Assembly: GCA_963969495.1 (NCBI GenBank)
Contig: OZ018330.1
Location: 49,311,706-49,375,705 of the forward strand
From: Ceratothoa steindachneri
Taxonomy: Eukaryota; Arthropoda; Malacostraca; Isopoda; Cymothoidae
DNA length: 64,000 nt
Reading direction: 5' to 3'
Shown here in pieces: positions 12,891 through 25,059 of this stretch; within the stretch, counting starts at the first letter, position 1, and the number at the start of each line of letters is the position of its first letter. The translations under genes and the position numbers were made by a program. Under the pieces are notes generated by a model. The model was not told the origin of the DNA, searched no databases, and saw only the letters and a program-made list of their open reading frames with translations.

Positions 12891-14060
12891 ATTTTCCACT
12901 AAAACCATAAAAGTTGGATAACTAATCCTTATCCATATTCTCTCTTCTTAATTACATCTCTACTTCACCTATAACATCCACCTATTCTCCTCTTTTTAAT
13001 TATCTTCAAGTGGATTTAAGGGGCTTTGCTGGTTCGTAATTATGTAATTTTTTTTATTTGTTCTTGGGGAGAGGATTTTATTCACCATTTCCCCTTTAGG
13101 GTTGTTATAGTATGTATACCAATTGATTTATGTAGTTTTATCTATTTTCGTGATTTGTTGATTTCAATTTTACTACCACTGAATTTTCCTTATAGTTTTC
13201 AGTATATTTTCCTTTGTCATTTCCTATTAACCACATTTGTGTTGGATATAAGGATTCTTTCTTCCATTTTACCATCTCATTTTCGGGTTCATATATCAAA
13301 GTATTTTAGTACCGTCACTTTTTAACTGTTAGAATTTCGTGTTTTACTAGAGAATTTGCTAACGTTGCGCACTCTAAAGGGGATTATGTTCTAGTTTTAT
13401 CACTGTTCTCTCATGTTCATATCACCAAATGATTATCAAGTTTACTTGATTTCTTATCTAATTGTATATTGTCTCTGGAAACTCTGTGAAAACTTCTGTG
13501 AAAGAGTTGAAAACTGGTATGCATGTCCCTGATAACAATATCCGAGGAAAGAGTAATTGATTTTATTTATGTTGTTATATATTTCGAATCTATCTCACTC
13601 TATCTTCTACTGTCACATTTGGGAGAAGTAAAAAAAAATAAGAACTCCTCAATTCAACTAACTTCTTTTCTCTTGCGTCTCCAATCTTTGTATTAAAGTC
13701 CCCCCATAAACATTTCAAAATGATGGTTTCTTTAAGGGTGGGTGTTTATAAGTACTTATAAGATCTCTCTTTCATCATCCGCGTCGACTCAATTTATTGA
13801 TTACATATATGATTAGTAATATCTTAATTCCTAATATTATTTTTATGTTGAACATTCCTAGCAAACTACAAGTGCAGGTGTCATTTTTTTCCTGTATAAG
13901 AAAGTAAATCTATTAATTGCATTATCCCTTCTCGTCTTTTTTTTTAATGATCCATTTCACATGTCAATTCATTCCGTTCGTTGTTTAATATCGTTCGAGA
14001 TCATCTGATATTTAAAGTTAGCCTCTCTTATCGACCAACGAGAGCATCTGCGCCATAGGA
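12891..14060. other. No recognisable gene
   Basis: AT-rich. A 99-residue open frame near 13026-13325 is hydrophobic but shows no family signature, and AT-rich DNA easily gives such frames. Confidence 0.4.
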
Positions 14061-14064
14061 TTGC

Positions 14065-14400
14065 AAGGAGAGAGATGTGTAAAGAAGTAAAGCTAAAGTT
14101 GAAAATGTGTGGCGGTATTCCACCCGGGAGGGCAAACTGTGGAAGTTGGGGTCAAGAGGCCATAGAGTCCCCCAGATGTAACCTGCAGCATAGCGTTCAT
14201 GCTACTCATGACATCCCCTTGCAGGTTAAGGAGGGGGAGGAGATGGGGCACTGTAGAATGGGGAAAAGTGGGAAGAGTGCAGACACCCGCATAACTGGAG
14301 TCAAGAGTGGAGGGGGGTGAGGGAACGAGGCAGCCCTAGTGTCTAAGACCAGGGTTGAATGGACGAAAGACAGTCGGCACCTAGCCTGCAAAATTAACCA
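14065..14400. other. GC-richer unassigned island
   Basis: About 330 bp noticeably richer in G and C than its surroundings, with purine-rich stretches on the plus strand. Open on both strands but without a recognised protein family, splice context or repeat termini. Could be a fragment of an unknown element or of an exon. Confidence 0.35.
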
Positions 14401-14649
14401 GCGGCCAAGAAAAATAGGTGAGCAGATTCTTGTATGGAGTGTTAAAAAATGATAAAAGAGAGATGCCTAGAAAGAATACATTCCAGGTAGTTTCAGTCTA
14501 GTTTGAGGTTATTGAGATCCCTGGAGGCGCCATTTCCTTTGCGAAGAATACATTTACTGACCTTAATGGTCATTTAGTAGATTCCTTAGAAAACTGTAGC
14601 AAAATAACGCAATCGATTGTAAAGTGTGAATCGTTTATAAATGATTACT

Positions 14650-14935
14650 TAAAATAAGGGTCTTCTAAAGGTCAAATAAGTGACTATTAAAAGATCTCTA
14701 TAATTAAACTATTAAACGACCTTTAAAATTAGGACTATCAAAAGACCTTTATAATTAAGAGTATCAAATGACCTTTATAATTAAGTCTATCAAAAAACCT
14801 TTATAACTCATACTATTAAAATACCTTTAGAAGTAGGACTATTAAAAGACCTTTATAAGTAAGACTATTAAAAGACTTTTATAAGTAAGACTATTAAAAG
14901 ACCTTTATAAGTAAGACTATTAAAAGACCTTTAGT
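14650..14935. repeat. 26-bp minisatellite
   Basis: About eleven units of the form ATAAGTAAGACTATTAAAAG plus ACCTTT. The right half is almost perfect, the left half diverged (AATTAAG.CTATCAAA variants). Confidence 0.9.
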
Positions 14936-15239
14936 TAAGTGCTAAAAATGAGACATGATCATACAAAGAAAGAATGGAAGAGCTTGAATTCAATTAGATT
15001 ATTAAGAAACAACTCAGAAAAGATCGCACATTAAATAATAAAAATTTAATGAAAATTATCATTTAAAAAACTGACAAATGTTATATAGTACCATCCACCC
15101 CTAGAGGACAAAATACCAAAATCTGCATTTTCTTAAAAATACTCTTAATTTACATGAGAATCGGACATAATATTCCTCAAAATTTGCCTCAGATAAGTAT
15201 ATATAAAACCATAACCAAAAAATAACTCCTAGAAAATTG

Positions 15240-16120
15240 AAATAAATATTACTAAGAAGTATGTAAACCCTTGTTGTGAATGAGATGGACACTTCTTCGG
15301 CAGCAGGACTTCACCAATTCCTCGCATTGTCCTGACGTAATTTTATTCAATTTCTCTTGCAATCTCTGCCAGAGATCTTCAACATTCGTCGAGTTTCGAA
15401 CAATAACTTTCTCACCGAATATTTCCTATATTTCTATCGGGTTTAAATCCGGGCTTTACAAAAGCCAGTTTATTACTTTGATTTTTTTAGCTGCCAAAAG
15501 CTGCTGCACGTCTTTGTTATGTGACACGGAACATTGTTTTGCTTGAAAACAGCTTCACATACTCCTGATATTCGGAGAGAGATCACAAGTTCCTAAAGTA
15601 GATTATTGTATACCGCAGCGTTTACTCTGCCGCATAAACGGACAAGCGGACAGACAGTAGTACTTAAAAACACGCCACAAACCATAACACTACCCCCTCC
15701 AAATTTTGTCTGTACATGTGTGATGTAATCTTTCACCTATACGTTGCATTGTATGCTGCTTACAATCCGATTCAAACAAATTAAATTTGTTTTTGCTAAA
15801 AAATATTTTTCCAGTTTTCAGCCCTACACAGATTATGCGCAGTAGCGAAGGTTTCTAAGCGGAGAGCCTGCTTCGAGTCGAATCATCTATTTCAAGCGAG
15901 TGTGACGACACGACCTGTTTATGTTCTCGGCAAACGGCCCTTCAATACTGTCTGCTGTTTCGAATCTGTCCTTGGTTGACATTCGTTGCATCGTGCTATG
16001 TATCTTGGTAGTGTTTTTTTTCGAGCAAGAGGGTTTTTTCGTCGAGTCACAGGACTCAGTCTCCTTATGAAGTTTTATTATGCGTGACATCACACGTTTT
16101 GGCACAGTAGAATGCTTTGA
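15240..16120 (-). pseudogene. Tc3/Tc1-like transposase, decayed
   Basis: Minus-strand order: an N-terminal HTH linker with RIIKLHKETESCDSTKK and QRMSTKDRFETADSI (16105-15900), a central KFGGGSVMVCGVFLS block at about 15680-15720, FKQNNVPCHITK (degraded second catalytic Asp: NN for DN) near 15520-15560, and a C-terminal ISGRDCKRN.IKLRQDN.RN region with FTTRVYILL near 15300. GGGSVM.WG and DN.PCHTA are Tc1/Tc3 hallmarks. Stops and frameshifts throughout; terminal inverted repeats not identified. Confidence 0.75.
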
Positions 16121-17572
16121 AATGCCAGACAGCGTAATTCCTTCACTCTTCCTCTGGATGATTTACTTTTTGAAGGATTGGTCGACTTAAACTCGTCTCG
16201 CCAACGTGATTTTGTTTACAGTTTTAGTTTCATGCAACCATTGATGATTATTTATACACGTGATTGATTTTATGGATGAAGTATCTGTACCTCTCATGCA
16301 ACCATTTTCCTTTCTGAGCAGGGCTTTGGACCGGCCATGGCAGAGTTATCCTGATAAATAACCAATACCATCAGTAGCAGTCTACAATACACGTGTGACA
16401 GTGTTGCCATACATAAGTTTAAATTTTTTTATGTGTAAACTAAAATTTCTAAGTTATCGTTCTCTAGTTCTGAACGCATCCTTTCTTCAAATACACATTA
16501 CTTTCTTCATACCTTTTCCTAGCCGCTATTTTATGGAATGAAATTTGGATACTATCAGAGGGAAATGTTAAAGAATATTCTGTGCATTATTTATGGAAAT
16601 TAAACAAGTACTTTTAATAAAATGTAAATTTTATCATTTTATTCTCTAACTTCGGACAGTACCCTACAGAAACGGTCCATATTAAAAACTAATCGTATAT
16701 AACGAACAAAAACTATAAAAAAATATTCACGCAGTTCTATTAAGAAATTTATTCTCACAACCACCAATTTTAGCATAACTCCACGATGGGTCAAAATATT
16801 CGCTTATTGTTAAGCTAAAGGCGAGAGTCTATAGGATAAATCCACTGGTCATTCTTATTATTTTTTTTACCTATTAGTTACAGACGAGCAGCTTGGTGGT
16901 AACAACACAAGACCAGTAATCATGAGGGCAAAATATTTCGCTATCATTTGTTTCATCGCCATTAAATTTGTTCTAACTCTTCCTAACTTATTTTTAACTA
17001 ACTATAGTTAAAAGAGACAAAAAGGCTGCAGCAGAAGTTCCTTTAATCCTGACGTTTTTCCTCTATAAGAACAGCTCTGAAGAATCCTTGTAAAATTTAC
17101 GGCATCTCACGAAAATAGTTAATATTTGAACCCTATGCACGTTGTAGAGAAACTGAGCTCTATTGTGAAAATGAGAAAGCTATATGGTTGGTTGAGATTA
17201 ATAAGGGCTTAAAATAGGGCATAAACAGTACGTAGATACAATGTATTGTGCTCTCTATTGTCTTCCTGTTCTTTTATGAGAGAAAATTCAGATGGAATAG
17301 AAATATAAAAATGAACCTAAACTATTTGCAAGATCTAACCGCCCAGCAGACATCTACTCTTTTCCATGCATCGGTATCAAATTTTGGGTCGGTTTATGTA
17401 GATAATCTTTTCCGCTATTACATAGTTACACATAGATCTGAAGAATCTTACCTAGAGTAAAACAACAGCAATAAATATACTACAGCTGCTGTTTGTGTAT
17501 GTTTTACAAATCTCGTGGAAAAACTTTCTGTACAGCTACTTGCCTTGAATTCTTATCTATGTAGTCGTTTTC

Positions 17573-17575
<3 letters not shown>
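16121..17575. other. No recognisable gene
   Basis: AT-rich sequence. Short open frames (for example 17248-17460) carry no motif I recognise. Confidence 0.4.

Positions 17576-17657
<82 letters not shown>
17576..17657. repeat. (TA)n microsatellite
   Basis: Isolated TA run; no transposon terminus was recognised on either side. Confidence 0.97.
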
Positions 17658-17659
<2 letters not shown>

Positions 17660-18740
17660 TGCAGCTTTCAAATTGGTTAAAAAACATCAAGAACGAACAG
17701 AGGAATGTTCCTGAAATTACCCGTTGCATACTGCCACTGATTAAACTTCGAAAAGAATACACCGAGATATTGAAAGTTAGGGCATGTTTAAATCCTCACT
17801 AATAATATAGTGCAAAAACTCGATGCATATTAATGCCCCGCTTAACAAGTGAAACCTTAGCCACAGAAGACCTGAAGAAACCAGTGTTGCCAAGTGGGTC
17901 AAAATGTGCTTTCGGTATTGCACGTTTCCATCTTTCCAAGACCAGAACTCTTTCCTAGGACCTGCTTCTGGCCCTATTACGTCATCGAATTAAGACTGTA
18001 ATTCTAAACTATTTTGAACTTTAATTACTCTTTAATTAAGTTTATTTAATTGATGAATACTTGTTGGTATTTTAATAGTTTTAAGAGGATTTCTCACCCT
18101 TTTATATCGAGATGAACATCAAGGCCAGAAGTAACCCTTTCGCGTGGTCTCACTTTTGCGTTGCCGAGTCTCATATACATCTGCTATCGCTTCAGATCTC
18201 GCTGGGTGGACCTAACGTCGTCCATGTTTACATCTTATGTGGCAAACTGACGTCAGTTCTATTCCAGCCTCATCGGTTTTTCTAGTTTAGTGGGAATCTG
18301 GGCTTAGATTTAGTGGTGTGGTTTATATTTAATGCACTGCCCTTACGACTCAAATGAGCCAAGGAAGGGAGGTAAAATAAAAGAAAAAGAGAAGAAAGTG
18401 AATTTAGGAGGTAAGAGGCGATTTGATCAAACTAAATAAAAGGGAGAGAATTTACCAATATTTGATGAAGGAGTAGCGAAGGAAAAAAATAAAAGACATG
18501 CGAGTAAGAAAGACTACAAATATCTCCTGAAGATTCCCGGAATGGAAAATAAAAACTATGATTCCGAGTGCTTCGCTTTTATTCAACAAGCCCTCATTTA
18601 GCGAAGGGCCAACATCTTTTAGTGAACAAAGGGAAGGAGGGAGTGTCTTTATTTACATTTAAATCTAAAGAAGCATAAAATATATAAATATTTCTGTAAT
18701 GTCGTTTGGATCCTCCCTATTTTCCGCACTATATAAAATG
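17658..18740. other. No recognisable gene
   Basis: No coding motif, tandem repeat or inverted repeat recognised. Confidence 0.4.
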
Positions 18741-18900
18741 CGCTGCGGCATAGCCGAGCGGCAAAGGCGCCCCAAATTCCAGCGATGTTAAACCACTTCA
18801 GATGTGAGTAGTCACCGGATGGAGACTCAATTCGGGCTGCCATGTAAACCCCTGGTTCGGATTCCACGTTAAATAAAAGCCCAGCCCCCTTGAAAAATAA
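18741..18900 (+). repeat. tRNA-derived SINE head (Leu/Ser-tRNA-like)
   Basis: A perfect internal A box TAGCCGAGCGG at 18751-18761, followed by AAAGGCGCC as in tRNA-Leu/Ser, and a B box GGTTCGGATTCC at 18854-18865. The A-to-B spacing of about 93 bp is longer than in a normal tRNA and there is no clean cloverleaf, so this is a pol III SINE-type head rather than a functional tRNA gene. Body and 3' end are not defined. Confidence 0.6.
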
Positions 18901-19384
18901 AAGACGCGTTCAGATCGATGGTAAAACCCCCCTATTTATGGCGGTCATTTACAATATAAAACACTGAATAAAAATGAAAGCTCTTGGAATCATTTGTTCC
19001 CATCGGGAGAATCTTCATCCACCCTTCGTTCAACTTGAATCTTTGGCACTTCTCCCCTTAAATGATTTCTGAGTGATTCTTGAAGGGCGTCTTAATACTT
19101 GAAATCCTGTGGAGGAAAATTGCTCGAGTCGCAGATCAAATTAGAATACACAAAATGGCACCATTTTAGGTGAAACCAACGATGGCATCTCGACTATAAA
19201 GTGTGATTGATATGAGGCTGCAGTTCCTCGGTGGGTATTGGGACGGAGAGCAGTCATTCCTCCAGATGGCATCTGCAGCATTCCAAGAAATTTGACCTTC
19301 GTCCAGATTTCAGCTGCAGTTCTTAATTAACTAATCCCCTGTGGTTTTAAATCCAGGTATTTAATCTCATCACATAAAACGAAT
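18901..19384. other. Unassigned sequence between SINE head and minisatellite
   Basis: May include the SINE body; no second copy with clear boundaries is visible in the window. Confidence 0.35.
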
Positions 19385-20610
19385 GGAGGATGGCAATGAG
19401 AATTAGAATGCAGTGGGATTGGGAATCATAATTCAGTGGGAATGTGAAATAGAATGCATTGGGAATTAGAATTAGAATTTAGTGGGAATTAAAATTAGAA
19501 TAAAGCGGGAATTTAAATTAGAATGCAGTAAGAATAGGAATTAGATTACAGTAGTAATATGCATTAGAATGCAGTGGGAATGGGAATTAGAATGTAGTGG
19601 GAATGGGAATTAGAATACAGAAGTAATGGGAATTGGAATTAAAATTAAGTGGGAATGGGGAGAGAAAATAGAATGTAGTGAGAATGTAAATTAGAATGAA
19701 ATGAGAAGGGGAATTAGAATACAGTAGTAATAAGAATTAGAAGGCAGTGAAAATGGGCATAAGAATGCAGTGGGAATTGGAAAGAAAATGCAGTAGGAAT
19801 ACGAATTAGAATGGAGTGGAAATTGGAAAGAAAATGCAGTAGGAATACGAATTAGAATGCAGTGGGAATTGGAAATAAAATGCAGTAGGAATACGAATTA
19901 GAATGCAGTGGGAATTGGAAATAAAATGCAGTAGGAATACGAATTGGAATGCAGTGGGAATTGGAAATAAAATGCAGTAGGATTAAGAATTAGATGCAGT
20001 GGGAATGGGGATCAGCATTCATTTAGAATGGGAATTAGAATGTGCTACTAATAGCAATTAGAAAGCATTTAGAATGTGAATGAAGTGGAAATGAGAATTA
20101 AAATGTAGGTAGAAATGGAATTGAAATGCAGTTGGAATGGGAATCAGTATGTAGTGATAATGAGAATAAGAATGCAGTGAGAATGGGAATTAAAATACAG
20201 TGAGATTGGGAATCGGAATGCAGTAAGAATATAAATTGAAATTGAATGTTAATAGGAATTAGAATGAAATGGAAATTATAATAAAATGGGAATGGGAAGT
20301 CAAATGCATTAGAATGAGAACTAGGATGTAGCTGGAATGGGAATTAAAATGCAATCATATTAGGAATTAGAATACAGTTAGAATTAGAATTAGAATGCAG
20401 TGAGAATTGGAATAAAATGTAGTGGGAATAATAATCAGAATTCATTGGGAATGGGGATTAGAATGCAGTGGAAATGGGAATTGAAATGCAGTGGTAATGA
20501 AAATAGGAATGCAGTGAGAATGGGAATTAGAATGCGGTGCAAATAAGAATTAGAATACAGTGGTAATGGAAATTAGAATGCAGTGGTAATAGGAATGAGG
20601 AATAAGTGGA
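19385..20610. repeat. ~23-bp minisatellite array, about 1.2 kb
   Basis: About fifty degenerate units built on GAATTAGAATGCAGTGGGAA with TGG. A local higher-order doublet of about 45 bp (alternating TGCAGTGGGAATTGGAAA and TGCAGTAGGAATACGAAT) is clean at 19760-19990, showing recent local expansion. Confidence 0.93.
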
Positions 20611-20639
20611 AAACGAATGCTAAGACGATCTATAAATGT

Positions 20640-21240
20640 GGCATAAGGCATTAGAATTCCACAGCTGAGTCCAGGGGTTCGATTACCGGCCAGAGCGACC
20701 CCTTCCCGATAACTCGGTGGTGGTAGGGAAGTCTCGCGTCAATTACGGCGAGATGCCATTCTTGAGCATGCGCACGCGCACTGGCAGTTACATCGAAATA
20801 CTTCATCATACATTCTCTTCCATCTCTTCGTTAGGACACAACACAGTACTATTCCGTGTACGGAAGAAACCGAAAGCGTTTATATATACACTCATCTGAT
20901 GTGGAACGGGTGGCTCTCCCTTGAGCCACGAAGAGATATAGTGGTTGTGGCAAAACAAAGTACAATCCTTCATGTTCCCCCTTTCCCCCAAATATGACCA
21001 GCCCCTTGTTCCCAACGGCTTTTCACTGATCTTTATGTTGGTTTCGTTAGGTGGCATCCCAACGGCCTTTTACTGATCTTTATGTTAGTTTCATTATCCA
21101 GTCGAGGGACTCCAACAGATGAAGTGGAGTGGTGGTGCGTTGATGCTCTTGTTAGGTGATAGGACCCCAAATTAGGGGGAGAAAGGGCGGGCCCTTTTCT
21201 CAAAATGGGTACTGAAGACTCGCAAAACCTCACCCAAAAC
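20640..21240 (+). repeat. SINE-like repeat, same family as 37216-37700
   Basis: A B-box-like GGTTCGATTACC at 20676-20687 followed by GGCCAGAGCG, closely matching GGTTCGATCCCGGCAAGAGC at 37275 onward. Further on, TTTACTGATCTTTATGTTAG and TTTCATTATCC recall the tail of the 37.6-kb copy. A duplicated segment (ACGGC.TTT.ACTGATCTTTA) occurs at about 21020 and 21062. The A box is not recognisable. A tRNA-derived SINE fragment is the simplest reading. Confidence 0.45.
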
Positions 21241-21268
21241 AAACCTTGACCTTTTTCCCCTCTTTTTC

Positions 21269-21701
21269 AGACTTAGCCCTCAAAGGACGACCTCGCACGA
21301 CACTGCTAAATGTGTCTCACTCCCAGCCCCCCACCTCCAATATATCTCCCCCGCATTCAACGCCCCAGGGCCAGAAAAAAACCGGGGTTTCTGTGGCCAC
21401 CCCGCTCTCTCCCGTGCGCAGGAAGAACCCGGTGGCGAATGCGGAACGACTCTGGCTCCGGGAGGAGCAGGATAAGAGGAGACGACGGAGAAGACGGAAA
21501 AAGAAGAGGAGGAGAAAGAAAAAGAAGAAGAAGCGGAAGAAGAAGCATCGAAAGAAGAAGAGCCGAGGGAGGGGACGGGCGTTCGGAGGAGGGAAAGCTC
21601 GACGCCATTGGAAAGGTCGGCGCAGACGAAGGGGGCGCCGAACTCTCCTGTTATATCGTCCTAATAATGACTCTAATGCCTCGCCCTTGGAGGGGAGATA
21701 A
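21269..21701 (+). CDS. Candidate terminal exon, Arg/Lys-rich product, unrecognised
   Basis: A pyrimidine tract ending TTTTTCAG at about 21260-21268 resembles a strong 3' splice site, and a frame (phase with AC completing a codon) stays open to a stop at 21701. The predicted piece has a Pro/Ser/Thr-rich start (SHSQPPTSNISPPHSTP), SPVRRKNPVANAERLWLREE, then a run of about fifty residues almost all Arg or Lys, caused by a GAA/GAG/AGG purine-rich stretch. GC content is well above the neighbourhood. The basic run could simply be a translated simple repeat, and no upstream exon is identified. I do not recognise the protein. Confidence 0.3.
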
Positions 21702-21850
21702 TGTACCCATGCTCTGAGTCACGAGCGCTTTGTATAGTCGGTGTTGACACGTCGTCACCGTTGCCAGCGAATGGCATAAACACGCCTCAACCCGTATTAT
21801 CGTAATTACATGCCTCCTAAAAATTATCTAGCAATTTTACTCTGACATTT

Positions 21851-21853
<3 letters not shown>

Positions 21854-21928
<75 letters not shown>
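21854..21928. repeat. (TA)n microsatellite
   Basis: TA run without a recognised transposon boundary. Confidence 0.97.
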
Positions 21929-21931
<3 letters not shown>

Positions 21932-22590
21932 AATATATACACTGCATATTTAATATATAAATTCACTACATTTTATTAATGGTCATATTTTACCAGCTTT
22001 AATTTAATATTAGGGGTCGTCTATTTTTTATCATTTTGTTTAAATAAAATTAAGCAACATGGCGGTTTCATTGCTTGTATAATAGAATCCAGTTTAGTAT
22101 CGGTGATGTGTAGAAAGGTTTTGGTTTTCGATGGATTTTGTGGTTGAATTGGTAGCTGGGTTCGGTGACCCAGTCAAAATAGGAGCTATTCGAATATCTT
22201 TTGTTTATTTTAACTGTATTATGGAACTAAACTCTTCAGAACCTAGCAAAAAAGAGGTATTAGGGTCATAAGCAAGTTGATATGTTATAATGAAAGGAGG
22301 TTCCTCTTAAAATAATTAATCAGAGGTGGGGTATCTAGAGATTAAATAACAATAAACCATAAATTTACCATATGAAAGTTATGTTGGATGTCACAGAGGA
22401 GAAGCAGATCTTGTTCTTCGACCTGCATTGCCGTTGAAATTTCAATAAACCAAAGGTAAAATGGATATATTACAAGAAGGCTTCAAAAAAAGAATAATTT
22501 GCTGGGAGTAAATGAAGAAAACTTAAACGAATGAACTAATTAATAAGACTATAGACTGAAGGGGTAAAGATCATGAGATAGATACCTAGT
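21929..22590. other. No recognisable gene
   Basis: AT-rich sequence without recognised coding or repeat structure. Confidence 0.4.
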
Positions 22591-22594
22591 GTTG

Positions 22595-23010
22595 TGTAGG
22601 ACCCTATCTAGCGCGGTAAAGTGCAGCAACTCGAAGTGTCATTGTTCCTGCAAGTGAAAGGAATATCTCTGGAGAGATGTTGAGCCATGCCGTCTCGATA
22701 ACTACCCATAGTTCCATGATAATTGTACGTGCCTCATCTTGAATGTGAATAGAAGTGGTCACCACGTCTCATAACTGTTCGATTAAATTCATGTCAGGTG
22801 AACGTGGTATCCACAGTACACGTTGGAACGCTCCAGAAAGCGCCTCTAACCAATTCTGAGCAACTTGGGGCCGATGGCAGATTAAATTATCCTACTTGAA
22901 TATTCTACCGTTGTTTGAGTACATGAAGTGTATGAAGGGATTTAAATGTTCACCAATCAGGGCAACGTAGCGTTCACCGGTCAATGTCGTGTTTAGGGTA
23001 GACCAGTGTC
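22595..23010 (-). pseudogene. Tc1-like transposase, C-terminal part of a split gene
   Basis: Minus strand reads LTGERYVALIGEHLNPFIHF, a degraded second Asp block with ICHRPQVAQNWLEA, then QRVLWIPRSPDMNLIEQLWD (third catalytic block; SPD.N.IE.LWD is canonical for Tc1), and a C-terminal helix region ending LAGTMTLRVAALYRAR. The upstream part of the same protein family is on the same strand at 24480-25050, separated by about 1.5 kb of unrelated, minisatellite-bearing DNA, which suggests a nested insertion. Confidence 0.8.
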
Positions 23011-24479
23011 GTAGAATGGACTCTCGACGATATACCATATATAACTATTCGTTGAGAGAACTTATTTAATTAACTTTAGGGTGCGTAGATGTCTGGCTGG
23101 CCGATATTATGTATCTTCGATATGCTTAAGAAGTGGAACTGAGCTCAAGGATAATAATATTGCTATCATTAATAAAATAGAGTTTTATTAATAATAACTA
23201 TCAACAACACACAAAACGGAAAATATTGACATAAACAGAGAATGGAAAGGGTCGTGGGGACTCGAGCTAATCCAAGGATTAAAAGATTTAAAAAGGTAAA
23301 ACAAATATAAAGTTAAAGGGAGGTGATGGTTTGCTAAACCATTTAAAGCACAGGATAGAATTGACAAAAGGGTTAAATACTCAAAGGTAACGTTCGGCTT
23401 ACGTAATTTATACTGTTTGTGCAGAGGAAGGTGACGTGAAGGAATTTCGGTCCGCTGGCGAGTTCCAGGCGAAAGGGAAGAAATTAAATGATCCTGACGT
23501 GGCGTCTTGGGAATGAGAACCATTTCTTGACGAACGGCTTGAAGAACAATGGCTGTTCTACGTTGTTCTCTTCTGAACAACAGAGGGAAGGGTGAGAACC
23601 ATCTCTTGTCTACGGGCTCGAGAACAATGGCTGTTCTAATGTTGTTCTCTACTGAACAACAAAGGGCAAGGGTGAGAACCGTTTCTTGGCAAACGGGCTC
23701 AAACGAACAATGGCTGTTCTACGTTGTTCTCTTCTGAATAACAGGGGGGGGGGTGAGAACCGTTTCTTGTCAACGGACTCGAATGAACAATGGCTGTTCT
23801 AACGTTGTTCTCTTTCTGAACAACAGGGGAAAAGTGAGAACCATTTCTTGTCAACGGGCCCAAAAGAACAATACATATTCTATGTTGTTCTCTTCTGAAC
23901 AACAAGGGGGGGGGTGAAAACCGTTTCTTGTCTACGGGCTCGAAAGAACAATAATTGTTCTAACGTTGTTCTCTTTCTGAACAACAGGGGAAGCCTTGTG
24001 GACGTGGCGTCACGGAGGCTCGAACTTTGGCACTCAAGGGATATTGTCCTTCTTCTGGACAAGTGATGGTGAATCTCGAGGTCGAGGTCCCTTGGCGCCA
24101 AGGTGAGAGTGGGTCGTAGTGATGTTTCGCGACGAAAATCTAGATCTCCAATCTGCTCTTAGTGGTAAAGTTTCCAAATAAATAGTCAGGACATCCCCTG
24201 GGCGTGGGGGACAATGGAGTGGGAGCTTGGAGGGAATGCACAGCCGAGCCTGGGAACAATGCCTTATCTGCCCATAAGACTAACTCAATCTGGCGAGGGC
24301 GGCGCATGGGGCGGACGGGGGAAGATAAACCCCCTTGTTTAAACATTGACTCAGGTGGCTGCGATAAGGCCCCAGGCTTTAAAGCGAAGATGCACGTGGG
24401 TAGTATCGTGGTTTTAAATAACATGTGATAGTGGTTGAAATTAACGCGGCCTCAACACGTTCTATCACAACCAGCCTTC
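23011..24479. other. Probable insertion splitting a Tc1-like gene
   Basis: This interval separates two halves of one minus-strand transposase. It contains unassigned AT-rich sequence, a hairpin-bearing minisatellite (23549-23985), and GC-richer flanks around 23390-23530 and 24000-24400. No RT, integrase, or terminal repeats were recognised, so the nature of the insert is open. Confidence 0.45.
23549..23985. repeat. ~79-bp minisatellite, six units, two hairpins per unit
   Basis: Units begin near 23549, 23627, 23704, 23785, 23865 and 23945 with GAACAATGGCTGTTCTA. Each unit carries GTTGTTCTCTTCTGAACAAC (seven perfect pairs around TCTTCT) and GAACAATGGCTGTTC (five pairs around ATGGC), followed by AACAGGGG..GGGTGAGAACC and TTTCTTGTCAACGGGCTCGA. 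Confidence 0.9.
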
Positions 24480-25050
24480 CTTATCTATAGCACGTGAGCA
24501 CACCCTTAAACCAGTATGGAATCAAAACCAGCCTAAACGCTGCTTTGTTAACAAATGGGTGTCTATGACCTCATGAGGTTTATACCATACCCGAACCCTA
24601 CCATCAGTCCCCGCCAATTGTAACCATGACTCAGCGATTACGTCATATGTTTCCAGTCCAAATTCTCCTCCAGTGTCCAATTAACGTCACAAGCACAAAT
24701 GTAGTGCTGCGTTCGGTGTTGTGTTGTTAACATTGACACTGACGGGTCTTCTGCTCCCATATCCCACAGAAGGTGAAGAACTGTTTTCGTGGGTACGCGT
24801 CCGGAACTTCCTGCAATGAATGTGGATGCAATTTGAGCCAGCGTTGCTTGGCTGTCATTTGGACAATTATAGCCGGACGGCGCTGGTCACACTCATTAAG
24901 CACTTGCAGTCGGTCACTGCGCTGGTCACGGTGGATGGTAATGCCTTCCATGAGGTGTTCTCGGAACACATATAATAGATCTAAAAATGTTGAATATCCA
25001 GTTTCAAAAAAGAATGTTCTATCCACCAGGCACCTACTATCAAGCCCCAC
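24480..25050 (-). pseudogene. Tc1-like transposase, N-terminal and central part of a split gene
   Basis: Minus strand reads REHLMEGITIHRDQRSDRLQ, VLNECDQRRPAIIVQMTAKQ, RWLKLHPHS.QEVPDA (N-terminal HTH region), then further down DGRVRVWYKPHEVIDTHLL at about 24540-24600, the block that follows the first catalytic Asp in this family. It breaks off at about 24480, and the protein resumes at 23010. Internal frameshifts also present. Confidence 0.7.
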
Positions 25051-25059
25051 TTGAACTCA

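Noticed and set aside
13026..13325. Hydrophobic 99-codon open frame as a membrane protein
   Set aside because: AT-rich DNA gives Phe/Ile/Leu-rich frames by chance; no family motif or gene context.
21269..21701. Kinesin-13-type neck exon (RRK...ERL....E..KRR)
   Set aside because: The resemblance is short and lies in low-complexity basic sequence; not enough to name a gene.
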